The notes under the pieces: model-generated
Told to the model about the DNA's origin: nothing
The model's database searches: none
What the model saw: the letters and a program-made list of their open reading frames with translations, nothing else
Shown here: positions 17,071 to 26,930 of the stretch, piece by piece
Position numbering within the stretch: the first letter of the stretch is position 1
Layout of the letters: each line of letters begins with the position of its first letter
Made by a program: the position numbers and the translations under genes
Source: an uncultured Myxococcales bacterium
GTDB taxonomy: Bacteria; Myxococcota_A; Bradymonadia; UBA7976; UBA1532
Reading direction: 5' to 3'
NCBI GenBank assembly: GCA_903847385.1
Contig: CAINDO010000565.1
Span: 1-64,000 of the forward strand
DNA: 64,000 bases

Positions 17071-17125
17071 CCAGGGTCAAGGTTTGCCGGACGCGGCGCA
17101 CGTCCCGGCGCGCTATGTTGGCCCC

Positions 17126-17644
17126 ATGAAGACCTGCCTCGCTCCGATCCTGGCCACGGCGGTGTGTGCTCTCACCGGCGCGGCCCACGCCGCCGACGCT
17201 CCGGCGCTCCACATGGCCGTGCTCTCGACCGGAGAGCCGCTGCCCTCCGAGGCCAAGGCGCTCACGCGGGTCGAGCAGGCCCTCGCGCGGCCGGGCAAAG
17301 GGCGGCGCTTCACGGTCACGCGCGGCCCGGCCACGGCCGACGAGCAGCGCCTGGCCGCGGCGTATCTGGGGCCCGTGCCGCCGGCGTCCCCACCGCCGCT
17401 GCCCGGGGACTGGAGCGGGCGGGCGGCGGTTCTGGTGCTCGAGCTTCGCCCGCCCACGAGCGCGGGAGATGCCCGCCTCAGCGGCGGGCTGGGCGCGGTG
17501 CTCGTGTTCCACCCGCCCGCGCCCGAGCCGACGCTGGTCTACGTGCCCGACGGCCTGCCCGGGGTGAGTCTGTCGCGCGCCTGGTCCGAGGCCGTGGGCC
17601 CCTGGCTGGTGCAGGCCCTCGCGCTGACGCCGGAGGCCCCGTGA
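17126..17644 (+). CDS. Secreted protein of unknown function
   Basis: Signal peptide MKTCLAPILATAVCALTGAAHAADAP; 172 aa; coupled to the next gene by TGATG overlap. Confidence 0.6.
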   Translation: MKTCLAPILATAVCALTGAAHAADAPALHMAVLSTGEPLPSEAKALTRVEQALARPGKGRRFTVTRGPATADEQRLAAAYLGPVPPASPPPLPGDWSGRAAVLVLELRPPTSAGDARLSGGLGAVLVFHPPAPEPTLVYVPDGLPGVSLSRAWSEAVGPWLVQALALTPEAP

Positions 17645-18123
17645 TGCGCCACGCCCCGCTCCTCGTGGCGTTGACGCTGGCGGCTGCCCGCGCCCAGGCC
17701 GGCGACCCCGGGCCGCTGCCCACGACCTTCACGAACATGACGCCCGACGCCGAGTCGACGCCGGCGTCGCGGGCCTGCGTGGCCGATCTGGCCGCCCGCC
17801 TCGCCGGCGCCTACACCGAGGTCCGCAAGCTCGGCGAGACGCCGCTGCGCGAGAAGGCCGGCATGACCGCCGGGCAGCCGTTCCTCTCCTGGCCGGTGGA
17901 GGCGCTGGACAAGGTGCGCCGGCAACCCGAGGCGCGGGACGGCGCCGTGGCGCTCGTGCTGGTGGATTGCCGCCCCCAGGCCCGCCGGCTGGACGTGCGC
18001 GTGCTCCCCAAGGCCGGCGGCTCGTTCCGCATCCAGTCCCGGGGCGTGCCCTTGAAGTCCCGGACCCTCGACTGGGTCTTCACGGGGCTGCTGCACCATC
18101 TCCACGACGGTCACGAGCCGTAG
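17644..18123 (+). CDS. Secreted protein of unknown function
   Basis: Signal peptide MRHAPLLVALTLAAARAQAG; 159 aa; overlaps the upstream stop codon by 1 nt. Confidence 0.6.
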   Translation: MRHAPLLVALTLAAARAQAGDPGPLPTTFTNMTPDAESTPASRACVADLAARLAGAYTEVRKLGETPLREKAGMTAGQPFLSWPVEALDKVRRQPEARDGAVALVLVDCRPQARRLDVRVLPKAGGSFRIQSRGVPLKSRTLDWVFTGLLHHLHDGHEP

Positions 18124-19390
18124 CCGGGACCACCACCCACTCCGGCGTGATGCGCCACAGGGTCGGGTCGTCCGGGGCGAACCAGCGGTGGTACACGCGG
18201 GGGCGCTCGGCCAGGTGGGCCAGGATCTCCGAGGGCGCAACCAGGGGCGCGTCCGGCGGGATCTGCGCGGCGGCGGCGCGGGCGGCCGCGGTGTCCGCGT
18301 CGGGGAAGAGCGCGCGCAGCCGCGTCCAGGGCCAGGGGCGGGCGCACAGCACGAACGCGAGCGCGAAGACCCAGGCGAGGCGGCGGGCCGCGCGGGGCGC
18401 CTCGGGCAGCGTGCCCGCGCCGACCACGGCGGCGGCGTAAAGGAACGGCGTCGCGGCCGTGAGGTAGTGGCTGTCCAGGTCGCGCACGCCGTCGAAACCC
18501 GAGAGCAGGTTCACGCCGATGATGGGCAGCGCGCCGCCGAGCAGGCGGGGGGCGCGCAGCGGCAGCAGGGCCGTGGTGGCCAGCAGGGCCGGCAGGTAGA
18601 GCAGGCGGTCGAGCGTGGCCAGGTGCCGCATGACCGCGCCGGGCTGCGCCGCCAGGCCGGCGAGCAGGGCGGGCAGGCCCGCGTCCACGGGCACGCCCAG
18701 CATGCCGAAGTGCTGCGCCAGGCTGCTGCGCGGGTGCCCATGGGCGAAGGCCGGCTGGATCAGGGCCGCGTAGGCGCCGAACCACAGGAGCCCCGCCCCG
18801 GCGAAGGCCAGCCGCGCCCGCAGCCCCAGACCGGGGAACAGCAGGGCCGCCGCCGCCCCCTGCAGGCCGACGTCCTCGCGACAGGTCAGCGCCAGGGCGA
18901 ACCACAGCGCCGCCGCGCGGGTGCGCCCCGCGTCCAGCGCGTTCACGAAGGCCAGCAGCGGCCAGACGGCCAGCGTGTTCGGGTGGAAGTCGAAGTCCAG
19001 GTTGCGGCCGAAGGCCGGCACCAGGAACACACACAGGGCCACGGGCAGGGCGTGCGCGGGCAGGTGGCGCCGGGCGAGGGCATGGGCCGGGAAGATCGCC
19101 GCCGCGCCGGCCAGCGCCTGCACGCACAGCAAAAGCGGCGTCGCGGGCAGTCCCAGTCGAGAGAGCGCGGCGAACGGCAGAAGAATCGGCTCGAAGTGAA
19201 GACCGAGCAGGTGGGGCGCGTCGATGACGGGCTGGCTCGGATCGCCGTGTCCGAGCCCCCACACCAGGCGGGCGTAGTAGGCCATGTCCAGCGTGTGGGC
19301 GTGCCAGGACACATGCCGGGAGAGGCCGATGACGGTGAACAGGGCGGCGAGCGCCGCGAAAGCGCGCCCGGTCGGCGAGTACGTGGGCAT
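18080..19390 (-). CDS. DUF2079-type polytopic membrane protein (GT-C-like)
   Basis: 436 aa; LDMAYYARLVWGLGHGDPSQPVIDAPHLLGLHFEPILLPFAALSRL is typical of DUF2079; multiple TM segments. Confidence 0.75.
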   Translation of the reverse strand: MPTYSPTGRAFAALAALFTVIGLSRHVSWHAHTLDMAYYARLVWGLGHGDPSQPVIDAPHLLGLHFEPILLPFAALSRLGLPATPLLLCVQALAGAAAIFPAHALARRHLPAHALPVALCVFLVPAFGRNLDFDFHPNTLAVWPLLAFVNALDAGRTRAAALWFALALTCREDVGLQGAAAALLFPGLGLRARLAFAGAGLLWFGAYAALIQPAFAHGHPRSSLAQHFGMLGVPVDAGLPALLAGLAAQPGAVMRHLATLDRLLYLPALLATTALLPLRAPRLLGGALPIIGVNLLSGFDGVRDLDSHYLTAATPFLYAAAVVGAGTLPEAPRAARRLAWVFALAFVLCARPWPWTRLRALFPDADTAAARAAAAQIPPDAPLVAPSEILAHLAERPRVYHRWFAPDDPTLWRITPEWVVVPATARDRRGDGAAAP

Positions 19391-19484
19391 TCACCGCATC
19401 TTGCCCGCGGCGAAATGCGGTGGCCACCGCGCGCTGGATCTGCTACGGCCGCGGCAATCATCGTCCGACCTCTGGAGACGCCCC

Positions 19485-21575
19485 TTGCGCCCTGCCTACC
19501 GGAAGCTGCCCCTCGCCCTGCTGACCCTGCTCGCCGCCTGCGGTGGCGCCCCGGAGACCACCCCGGGCCCGGTCGTCGCCGCGCCCGCCGCGGTGCAGCG
19601 CATCGACCCGCCGGATCTCGTGACGACCTGGGCCCCCGAGGCCCTGACCACCGCCTGCGACCAGGCCGAGAAGGACCTGGACGCCGCGCTGGCCCGGGTC
19701 GTGGCGACGCCCCCCGCGCAGATGACCTTCGCCAACACGTTCGGCCTCTGCGAGGACGCGTCCACGGTCTACACCGAGGTCGTGTCCCGGCTGCACTTCA
19801 TGAAGGACGTGCACCAGGACCCCAAGGTGCGCGAGGTCTCGGCCGCCTGCGAGGAGCGCTCCGGCAAGTACGTGGTGGCCGTCGGCGCCCGCAAGGATCT
19901 GTACGACGCGATGAAGGCGTACCTGGCGAACGCCGGCAAGACGGAGACCCTGGACGCCGAGCAGAAGCGCCTGATCGACATCACGATGCGCGACTTTCAG
20001 CGCAACGGCCTGGACCTGCCCGAGGCCCAGCGCGAGAAGCTCGTCGAGATCCGCAAGCGCCTGGCCGAGCTCGAGACCCGCTATCACCAGCGCATGGGCG
20101 AGGACAAAACGAAGTTCGAGGTGGCCATCGCCGATCTCGAGGGCCTGCCCGCCGACTTCATCGCCCGCCACGAGAAGTCCGCCGACGGCACGAAGATCAC
20201 GCTGACGGTGCAGTACCCCGACTACTTCCCGGTCATGGAGAACTGCAAGAAGGAGTCGGTGCGGCGCCAGATGCTGCACGCCTTCAACAACCGCGGCGGC
20301 ATCGAGAACGTCAAGCTGCTGGACGAGGCCACCAAGCTGCGCGCCGAGGCCGCCCGCATGCTCGGCTTCGCCACCCACTCGGACTACGTGGCGCAGCCCA
20401 ACATGGCCAGGTCGGCCAAGACGATCCGCGACTTCCTGACGCGCATGCAGACGGGCCTGAAGCCCGGCCTCGAGGCCTTCAAACAGAAGATGCTCGCGCT
20501 CAAGCAGGCGGACACTAAGGACGCCAAGACCGTCGTGAACGCCTGGGACACGCGCTACTACCTCAACGAGATCCGCAAGCGCGAGTTCGCCGTGGACGAC
20601 GAGGCCGTGCGCGCCTACTTCCCGGCACCGAAGGTGCTCGAGGGCCTGTTCGGCGTGTACGCGCGCATCTTCGACGTGAAATTCACCGAGGTCGTCGGCG
20701 CCAAGGTCTGGGCCGAGGGCGTGAAGCTCTACGAGGTGCGCGACGGGCAGACCAACGCGCTGACGGCCCGGTTCTACGTGGACATGTACCCCCGCGAGGG
20801 CAAGTACGGCCACGCCGCCGAGTTCAACATGGCCGCCGGCCACGCCGTGCCCGAGGGCTACCGCGTGCCGCTGTCCGTGCTGGTGGTGAACTTCGAGCCC
20901 CCCGCCGGTGGCAAGGTCGCCCACCTGTCCGTGGACGAGATCGAGACGCTCTTCCACGAGTTCGGCCACGTGATGCACGAGTCGCTGACCACGGCCCGCT
21001 ACGCCTCGCTGGCCGGCACCAACACCGCCCGGGACTTCGTCGAGGCGCCGTCGCAGATGCTGGAGAACTGGGTCTACCGGCCCGAGGTGCTCGAGCTGCT
21101 CTCCGAGGACCCGGCCAAGCCGGGCTCGCCCATGCCCCGCGAGCTGATGGACAAGATCATCCACGCCCGCAACTACGACGCCGGCGTGGCCTACACCCGG
21201 CAGGTCTACCTGGGCCTTTTCGACCAGACCATCCACACCGAGGACGCCGCCGACGCGGACGCCACGGCCAAGCGCCTGTGGACCGAGATCGCCGGTTTCC
21301 CCGAGGACCAGGACACGCACTTCGCCGCGGCCTTCGGTCACATGATGGGCGGCTACGACGGCGGCTACTACGGCTACCTGTGGAGCCTCGTCTTCGCGGC
21401 GGACATGTTCACGCGTTTCCAGACCGAGGGCGTGCTCAACCCGACGACGGGTCGGGCCTACCGCGAGCAGGTGCTCGCCCGCGGCCGCACCGAGGACGCC
21501 GACGTGCTCCTGCGCAATTTCCTGGGACGCGAACCCAACGAGAAGGCGTTCCTGGAGCAACTCGGCATTCGATGA
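19485..21575 (+). CDS. M3-family metallopeptidase, predicted lipoprotein
   Basis: TTG start; lipobox LLAAC; zinc motif HEFGHVMHE; M3 oligopeptidase signatures (YVDMYPREGKYGHAAEF; AAFGHMMGGYDGGYYGYLWS). Confidence 0.88.
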   Translation: MRPAYRKLPLALLTLLAACGGAPETTPGPVVAAPAAVQRIDPPDLVTTWAPEALTTACDQAEKDLDAALARVVATPPAQMTFANTFGLCEDASTVYTEVVSRLHFMKDVHQDPKVREVSAACEERSGKYVVAVGARKDLYDAMKAYLANAGKTETLDAEQKRLIDITMRDFQRNGLDLPEAQREKLVEIRKRLAELETRYHQRMGEDKTKFEVAIADLEGLPADFIARHEKSADGTKITLTVQYPDYFPVMENCKKESVRRQMLHAFNNRGGIENVKLLDEATKLRAEAARMLGFATHSDYVAQPNMARSAKTIRDFLTRMQTGLKPGLEAFKQKMLALKQADTKDAKTVVNAWDTRYYLNEIRKREFAVDDEAVRAYFPAPKVLEGLFGVYARIFDVKFTEVVGAKVWAEGVKLYEVRDGQTNALTARFYVDMYPREGKYGHAAEFNMAAGHAVPEGYRVPLSVLVVNFEPPAGGKVAHLSVDEIETLFHEFGHVMHESLTTARYASLAGTNTARDFVEAPSQMLENWVYRPEVLELLSEDPAKPGSPMPRELMDKIIHARNYDAGVAYTRQVYLGLFDQTIHTEDAADADATAKRLWTEIAGFPEDQDTHFAAAFGHMMGGYDGGYYGYLWSLVFAADMFTRFQTEGVLNPTTGRAYREQVLARGRTEDADVLLRNFLGREPNEKAFLEQLGIR

Positions 21576-21624
21576 GCCGGTAAATGTCGAACGCTCGAGC
21601 CGGACGGCGTAAAACCCGAGGACG

Positions 21625-24600
21625 ATGTCCGTGAGCCTACCCCCCTTCGACGAGAACGATCCCCCGCCCCCGACCGACGACGCGCCGGTGCCGGCCCCGC
21701 GCAAGAAGCGCAAGTGGCTGCGACGCCTCGTCAAGTGGAGCCTCGGGGGCATCTTCGGCCTCATCGGCCTCGTGCTGCTGCTGCTGATCTTCCTGCCGCT
21801 CGACTGGGCGGTGCACAGCATCGCGCTGCCCAAGGCGCGCGAGATGTTCGATCAGGAGAACATCGAGGTCGGCGACGTCCAGTGGTCGCTGACGGGCGGC
21901 TTCGAGTTCCACGACATCCGCGTGGGGCCGCCGAAGGGCTACACGAAGGACATCCTCACGCTGAAGCGCATGGCCGTTCACTACGACCTCTTCAGCATCG
22001 TGGGCGGCGACTTCCAGCTGCGCGAGGTCTCCCTCGACGCGCCGCACGTGTTCATGGAGCTCAAGGACGGCAAACCCGCCGTCGTGGCCATGCTGGAGAA
22101 GCTGCCCCCGTCCGAGCCCCCGCCCCCCGAGGAGCCCGCCGGCCCGCCGCCCAAGATCAACGTGATCCTCCACAAGATCGCGGTCACGGACTTCCGCGCC
22201 GGCTTCGACGACGGCAACGCCAAGGCCGAGTTCGGCGCCGTGGACGTGGGCATCGACGGCAACTTCAGCTTCGAGAAGAGCCACATTCGCCTGAAAGTGG
22301 GCGTGGGCGGCACGCCGGACGGTCAGCCCAACATCCACGTGAAGCTGGCGCAGCCCAACCCGACGACCGCCGAGCTCGAGATGAAGACGGCGCTCGAGGT
22401 CAACGTGGACATCGGCGCCGAGCTGGACAAGCCGAAGGTCGACATCGACCTGAACCTGTTCATGGTCTCGACGAAGCTGGACGCGCCGGGCCTGGACCTG
22501 CCGCCCATCAAGCTCACCGCCCGCACGACCGCCCAGGCGGACGTGAAGGCCGACACCGCGGGCATCAAGCTCCTGACCGCCGAGTTCAACGGCGAGGAGA
22601 TCCTGCGGATGAAGGCCAACCTCGAGGGCCTGAAGAAGCAGAACATCGTCGCGCAGATCGAGAAGGTCCGCCTCCCGTTCCCCGCCTTCGTACCCTACGT
22701 GCGGCCGTTCCTCCCGCCGGGCAGCAAGTTCGAGCTGTTCGGCGAGGCGGGGCTCGAGAACTTCCTGATCGAGGGCGACGGCGAGAAGCTCGCCGCGGAC
22801 GGCCTGCCGAGCGTGACCGGGCGCCTGTTCGTGCGCGGCTTCGGCGTGGACGTGGACACCACGCAGGCCCCCGCGCCGGGCCCGGACGCGCCCAAGCCCC
22901 TCGTGGTCATCCCGCCCATCGCCGCGTTGGTGAAGGACATCGGCGTCGAGATCGACGTGGGCGTGAACCCCGCGGCCCCGGCGTTGGACGCCGCCGGCCT
23001 GCAGACGGCCTTCACGGCCGGCTTCACCGCCCCGCCCGAGGGTCGGCCGTCGGCGATGCTCAAGGGCACGGTGGGTGTGGGCCTGGTCGATGGCTTCGGC
23101 GCCAAGGTCGAGCGCCTGGCCCTGAACCTGGCCGCCGGCGCCACGCTGAGCGGCCGCGCCCCCACGGACGTCGGCGCCGCGCTGGACCTGCAGATCCCGG
23201 TGATCCAGGCGGACGTGCCCGGCCAGGGCAAGGTCGCGATGTCCTTCGGCACGGCGCTGCAGGCCGGCGGCAACCTGCGCGAGAACAGCTTCTCGCTGGA
23301 CCGGCTGACGGTGAACGTGTCCGACACGATCAAGGTCGGCGTGGACGCCTTCGTGAAGAACATGGGGCAGGGCGGCTTCGCCTTCAACACGCGGGTCGAG
23401 CCCATCTCCATCCCCCGCGCGCTCGGCCTGGCGCCCCCCGGCGCCCGCGCCAAGATGCCCGCCGGCATGGCGCTCGGCGGCAGCGTGGACACGACGATTC
23501 ACGTGTCCGGCGAGCTGCCCCCGCTCGAAGAGCTGAAGACCCTCGGGGGCGATCTGGCCAAGGTCTTCGCGCTCCCGGTGAAGTTCGAGATCACGCAGGG
23601 CTTCAACGGGCTGTCCGTCGGCATGCCCGGCGCGCGCCTGGGCGTGGCCGGGCTGGACGGCGCCGTGCGCGTGTCCGGCACCCCCGCCGACATCCTGATC
23701 GAAGCCCCCGCGAACCGGCCCCTGGGCATCGGGCGCATCAGCAAGGACGACCTGGGGGTGGTCATCAAGAACCTGGCCATCCCGCTGAAGCTGCGCTTCC
23801 AGCCGGGCGTGGCGGGGCAGTCTCTGGAGCTGGACACGGGGCTGCGCATGGCCTTCGAGCCCGGTGGCGCCAAGGGCCCCAAGGCGATGAACCTGCTGGG
23901 TGGCATGACCACCGCGCTGCACGTGCAGGGCCGCCTGCCGGCGCTCGACCGCCTGGGCAGCCTGGGCGGCGACATGGGGCGGCTGTTGGCGCTGCCGGTG
24001 AACTTCGACCTCACGCAGCGGTTCCAGGGCATGTCCGTGGGCATGCCGGCCAAGGGCCTGAAGATCGAGAACCTCAACGGCACCGTGCGGGTCTCCGGGC
24101 GGCCGTCGGACATCACCATCGAGTCGCCCGCGGATGCCGCGCTGGGCATCGGGCGCATCGTGGCCGAGGAGGCCGGCGCCGTGGTCGAGAAGCTCGGCGT
24201 GCCCATGAAGCTGCGGCTGCTGCCCGGCGGCGGCGGCCCCGCGGTGGATGGCCACGCCGGCGTGACCGTGGGCCGCGTGACGCAGAAGGCCAAGGGCGTG
24301 CGCGTCGAGGGCATCGCCGCGAAGCTCACCCCCCAGATCAAGCTCCCCGTGGCCCGCGCGCTCGGCGGCGGCGCCTTCGACATCGAGAAGATCGACGTCG
24401 GCGTGCAGTTCGGCCTCGAGGCCCTGTCGCTGCGGCAGCCGGGCAAGACCATCCGCATCGCCAACAAGGAGAAGGGCGCCCCGGGCACCCGCACCAAGGT
24501 CGTGCAGGACCAGCTCCGGCTGACCTACGACCCGGGCGTGGCCGCGGCGGCGGACGGCAACAAGTACCCCCTCTCCATCGGTCACACGATCAAGCTCGGC

Positions 24601-26283
24601 AACCTGAACATGCGGGAGAGCCGGCTGGACCTGCAGAACCTGGTCGTGGAGCAGCGCATCGACGTCGCCGGCCTGCAGCTCACGGGCCTGAAGCTCTCGC
24701 AGCCCGTGCCCGCCTCGAAGCCGCGCTTCGTGCACTTCACCACCCACCTGGTCCCCAACCGGGACGCGGACGCCGAGGGCACGGACGAGCAGCGCCGACT
24801 CTCCATCAACGTGGGCGGCACGCCCCTCGACCGCGCCATCGCCGAGAACGAGCTGGAGATCGACATCAAGGCGTCGCTCCCCCGGCTGCGCTACCCGCCC
24901 ATCGACTCCGAGGTCTACGCCGAGCTCGACCGCCTCGACGTGAAGCGGCTGGAGTTCTTCAACCACTCCCACGGCGTGCACTTCTCGGCCAACGGCGTGG
25001 TGAAGAACTTCGTGCTCAACGGCACGGCGATGCCGGCGGTCGACCTGTCCATGTTCGCCGGCATCGACCTGCCCGCCGCGCTGGAGAAGGCCCAGGCCAA
25101 ACACATGGTCACCCTGGGCAGCGTCGAGACGCACGACAAGCTGTCCGTCTCCATGGCCGGCAAGGTCGGCGTCGAGGCCCGCGTGCGCAACCTGGACGCC
25201 CAGTCGCTGGAGCTCAAGGGTGTGCTGGTCGGCGAGAACTGCCACATCTGGTCCGAGAAACACGGCCAGGATCCCAGCCTGCCCGACGGCACCCAGCTCT
25301 ACACGGTGCAGAACGTGCACCTGAAGAACCTGACGATGCACTCGCCCATGGTGCAGCGCGTCGACCTGGACATGCTCGCGGCCATCGCCGTGGACAAGAA
25401 CCGCGCCCGCGCGTTCTTCCGCGACGTGACGAAGCTGTGGCCCGCCGCCCGGGACGTCATCGCCGCCGAGCAGAGCCCCCTGCACCACACGATGCAGAGC
25501 TACTCCAACGCGGCGGCCAACGTGACCATCGACGGCGTGGACGTCGACAAAGAGGTCACCTACGTCAAGTCCGGGCGCGTGCTGGAGAAGGCACACAGCC
25601 CGCTGACCGTCGACCGCGTGGCCCTGAACATGGGCTACGAGAACTGGGTCTTCGACATCGAGCGCCTGTACATCCAGATGATGGGCGGCGACATCGGCGG
25701 GCGCGTAGGGCTGCAGCTCAAGGGCCTCGCACCGCCCGACCTGAACCTGGTGATGGAGATGCAGATCGGCGGCATCAACCTGGCCGCCCTGAACCCCCGC
25801 CGCGACGTGAAGAAGAAGTACAGCGCCGCGACGGAGGTGAAGGTCGACGCCGACCTGGCCTTCGGCTGGAAGAACCGCGACGTGGACGGCGGGATCAAGA
25901 TCTCCAAGCTCTCGCTGCGCCAGCTCGACGAGCTCTTGAAGTTCTCCGATCCGGGCGGCCGCAATCAGCAGATCCAGGACCAGCGCACGCTGTTCCAGCG
26001 GGTCTCGTTCCTGAACCCATCGGTCCAGTACGTGAACCTCGAGTTCGAGTACGCGAACATGGACCTCGAGACCAAACTCGACGCCATCCCCGGCGTACGC
26101 GGCGCCCTGAACGCGTACCTGGACGGCATCAAGGTCGAGGGCCTCGACGCACGTCAGGTCGTCGAGAACTTCATCGCCGAGCTGAACTTCATCCCGCCCG
26201 TGCGCGAGCCCCCGGAAATCGGCCCCGCCCCGGACGAGGAAGGCGAGACCGCCGCCGCGGCCGCCGACGGCCCGGCCCCCTGA
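21625..26283 (+). CDS. Giant AsmA/YdbH-like (repeating beta-groove, inter-membrane bridge) protein
   Basis: 1552 aa; one N-terminal TM helix then long beta-rich repetitive sequence (LPLDWAVHSIALPKAREMFDQENIEVGDVQWSLTGGFEFHDIRVGPPKG). Confidence 0.7.
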   Translation: MSVSLPPFDENDPPPPTDDAPVPAPRKKRKWLRRLVKWSLGGIFGLIGLVLLLLIFLPLDWAVHSIALPKAREMFDQENIEVGDVQWSLTGGFEFHDIRVGPPKGYTKDILTLKRMAVHYDLFSIVGGDFQLREVSLDAPHVFMELKDGKPAVVAMLEKLPPSEPPPPEEPAGPPPKINVILHKIAVTDFRAGFDDGNAKAEFGAVDVGIDGNFSFEKSHIRLKVGVGGTPDGQPNIHVKLAQPNPTTAELEMKTALEVNVDIGAELDKPKVDIDLNLFMVSTKLDAPGLDLPPIKLTARTTAQADVKADTAGIKLLTAEFNGEEILRMKANLEGLKKQNIVAQIEKVRLPFPAFVPYVRPFLPPGSKFELFGEAGLENFLIEGDGEKLAADGLPSVTGRLFVRGFGVDVDTTQAPAPGPDAPKPLVVIPPIAALVKDIGVEIDVGVNPAAPALDAAGLQTAFTAGFTAPPEGRPSAMLKGTVGVGLVDGFGAKVERLALNLAAGATLSGRAPTDVGAALDLQIPVIQADVPGQGKVAMSFGTALQAGGNLRENSFSLDRLTVNVSDTIKVGVDAFVKNMGQGGFAFNTRVEPISIPRALGLAPPGARAKMPAGMALGGSVDTTIHVSGELPPLEELKTLGGDLAKVFALPVKFEITQGFNGLSVGMPGARLGVAGLDGAVRVSGTPADILIEAPANRPLGIGRISKDDLGVVIKNLAIPLKLRFQPGVAGQSLELDTGLRMAFEPGGAKGPKAMNLLGGMTTALHVQGRLPALDRLGSLGGDMGRLLALPVNFDLTQRFQGMSVGMPAKGLKIENLNGTVRVSGRPSDITIESPADAALGIGRIVAEEAGAVVEKLGVPMKLRLLPGGGGPAVDGHAGVTVGRVTQKAKGVRVEGIAAKLTPQIKLPVARALGGGAFDIEKIDVGVQFGLEALSLRQPGKTIRIANKEKGAPGTRTKVVQDQLRLTYDPGVAAAADGNKYPLSIGHTIKLGNLNMRESRLDLQNLVVEQRIDVAGLQLTGLKLSQPVPASKPRFVHFTTHLVPNRDADAEGTDEQRRLSINVGGTPLDRAIAENELEIDIKASLPRLRYPPIDSEVYAELDRLDVKRLEFFNHSHGVHFSANGVVKNFVLNGTAMPAVDLSMFAGIDLPAALEKAQAKHMVTLGSVETHDKLSVSMAGKVGVEARVRNLDAQSLELKGVLVGENCHIWSEKHGQDPSLPDGTQLYTVQNVHLKNLTMHSPMVQRVDLDMLAAIAVDKNRARAFFRDVTKLWPAARDVIAAEQSPLHHTMQSYSNAAANVTIDGVDVDKEVTYVKSGRVLEKAHSPLTVDRVALNMGYENWVFDIERLYIQMMGGDIGGRVGLQLKGLAPPDLNLVMEMQIGGINLAALNPRRDVKKKYSAATEVKVDADLAFGWKNRDVDGGIKISKLSLRQLDELLKFSDPGGRNQQIQDQRTLFQRVSFLNPSVQYVNLEFEYANMDLETKLDAIPGVRGALNAYLDGIKVEGLDARQVVENFIAELNFIPPVREPPEIGPAPDEEGETAAAAADGPAP

Positions 26284-26315
26284 ACCCCCCGAGAACACTC
26301 GAGAACAGGTGACGT

Positions 26316-26924
26316 ATGAACGCCTGGAAGCCCCTGCTCCCCGCCCTCTTCGGTCTGGTCGCCGCCCTCGTGGCGCCCGGCTGCGTGAGCGTCCGCCCCA
26401 AGGTCGTGTCCGAGAAGACGCAGCTGGAAAACCAGATCCTGGGCAACTTCGACAAGCTGGAGAACGACCTCATCCTGGCGTCGTCCGTGCGCAGCATGGG
26501 CGCGCCCGGCACGGAGCTGAGCCCGGCCCATCGCGAGGCGCTCATCGCCGTGATGAACCGGCAGTTCCGCCGCGACGACGTCGAGGAGCTCAAGGGCAAG
26601 AAGATCGCCGGTGAGAGCCTGCAGGGCACGCTCGCGCTGCGCGACACGCCCGAGCTGAAGGAGAACGCCCAGCTCAAGCTCCAGGCCACCAAAGTGATCG
26701 CCGAGGAGAACCGCGATCGCGACGTGATCATGAAGCGCGTGCTGGACATGTACTCGGGCCTCGGCCCGGAGGACCTGCCCGAGGTGCGCAAGATGATGCA
26801 CGAGCTCGCGGTCACCCAGAGCCTGCCCGGGACCCCCATCGAGGACCCGGACCAGGGCTGGATCGAGAAGCCCGATCCCAAGCTCGACGAGGCCCGCCGG
26901 CAGGCCGAAGCGGAGGCCGAGTAA
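26316..26924 (+). CDS. DUF1318-like (YdbL-like) lipoprotein
   Basis: 202 aa; lipobox VAPGC; VEELKGKKIAGESLQGTLALRD...KVIAEENRDRDVIMKRVLDM resembles the DUF1318 pattern (gly-rich turn then A-x-E-N-x-D-R). Confidence 0.6.
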   Translation: MNAWKPLLPALFGLVAALVAPGCVSVRPKVVSEKTQLENQILGNFDKLENDLILASSVRSMGAPGTELSPAHREALIAVMNRQFRRDDVEELKGKKIAGESLQGTLALRDTPELKENAQLKLQATKVIAEENRDRDVIMKRVLDMYSGLGPEDLPEVRKMMHELAVTQSLPGTPIEDPDQGWIEKPDPKLDEARRQAEAEAE

Positions 26925-26930
26925 GGGCCC

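Noticed and set aside
21637-26298. 1553-aa minus ORF and 1532-aa alternative plus-frame ORF over the AsmA-like gene
   Set aside because: Shadow ORFs with low-complexity R/G/H composition; the 21625-26283 frame has coherent protein features.
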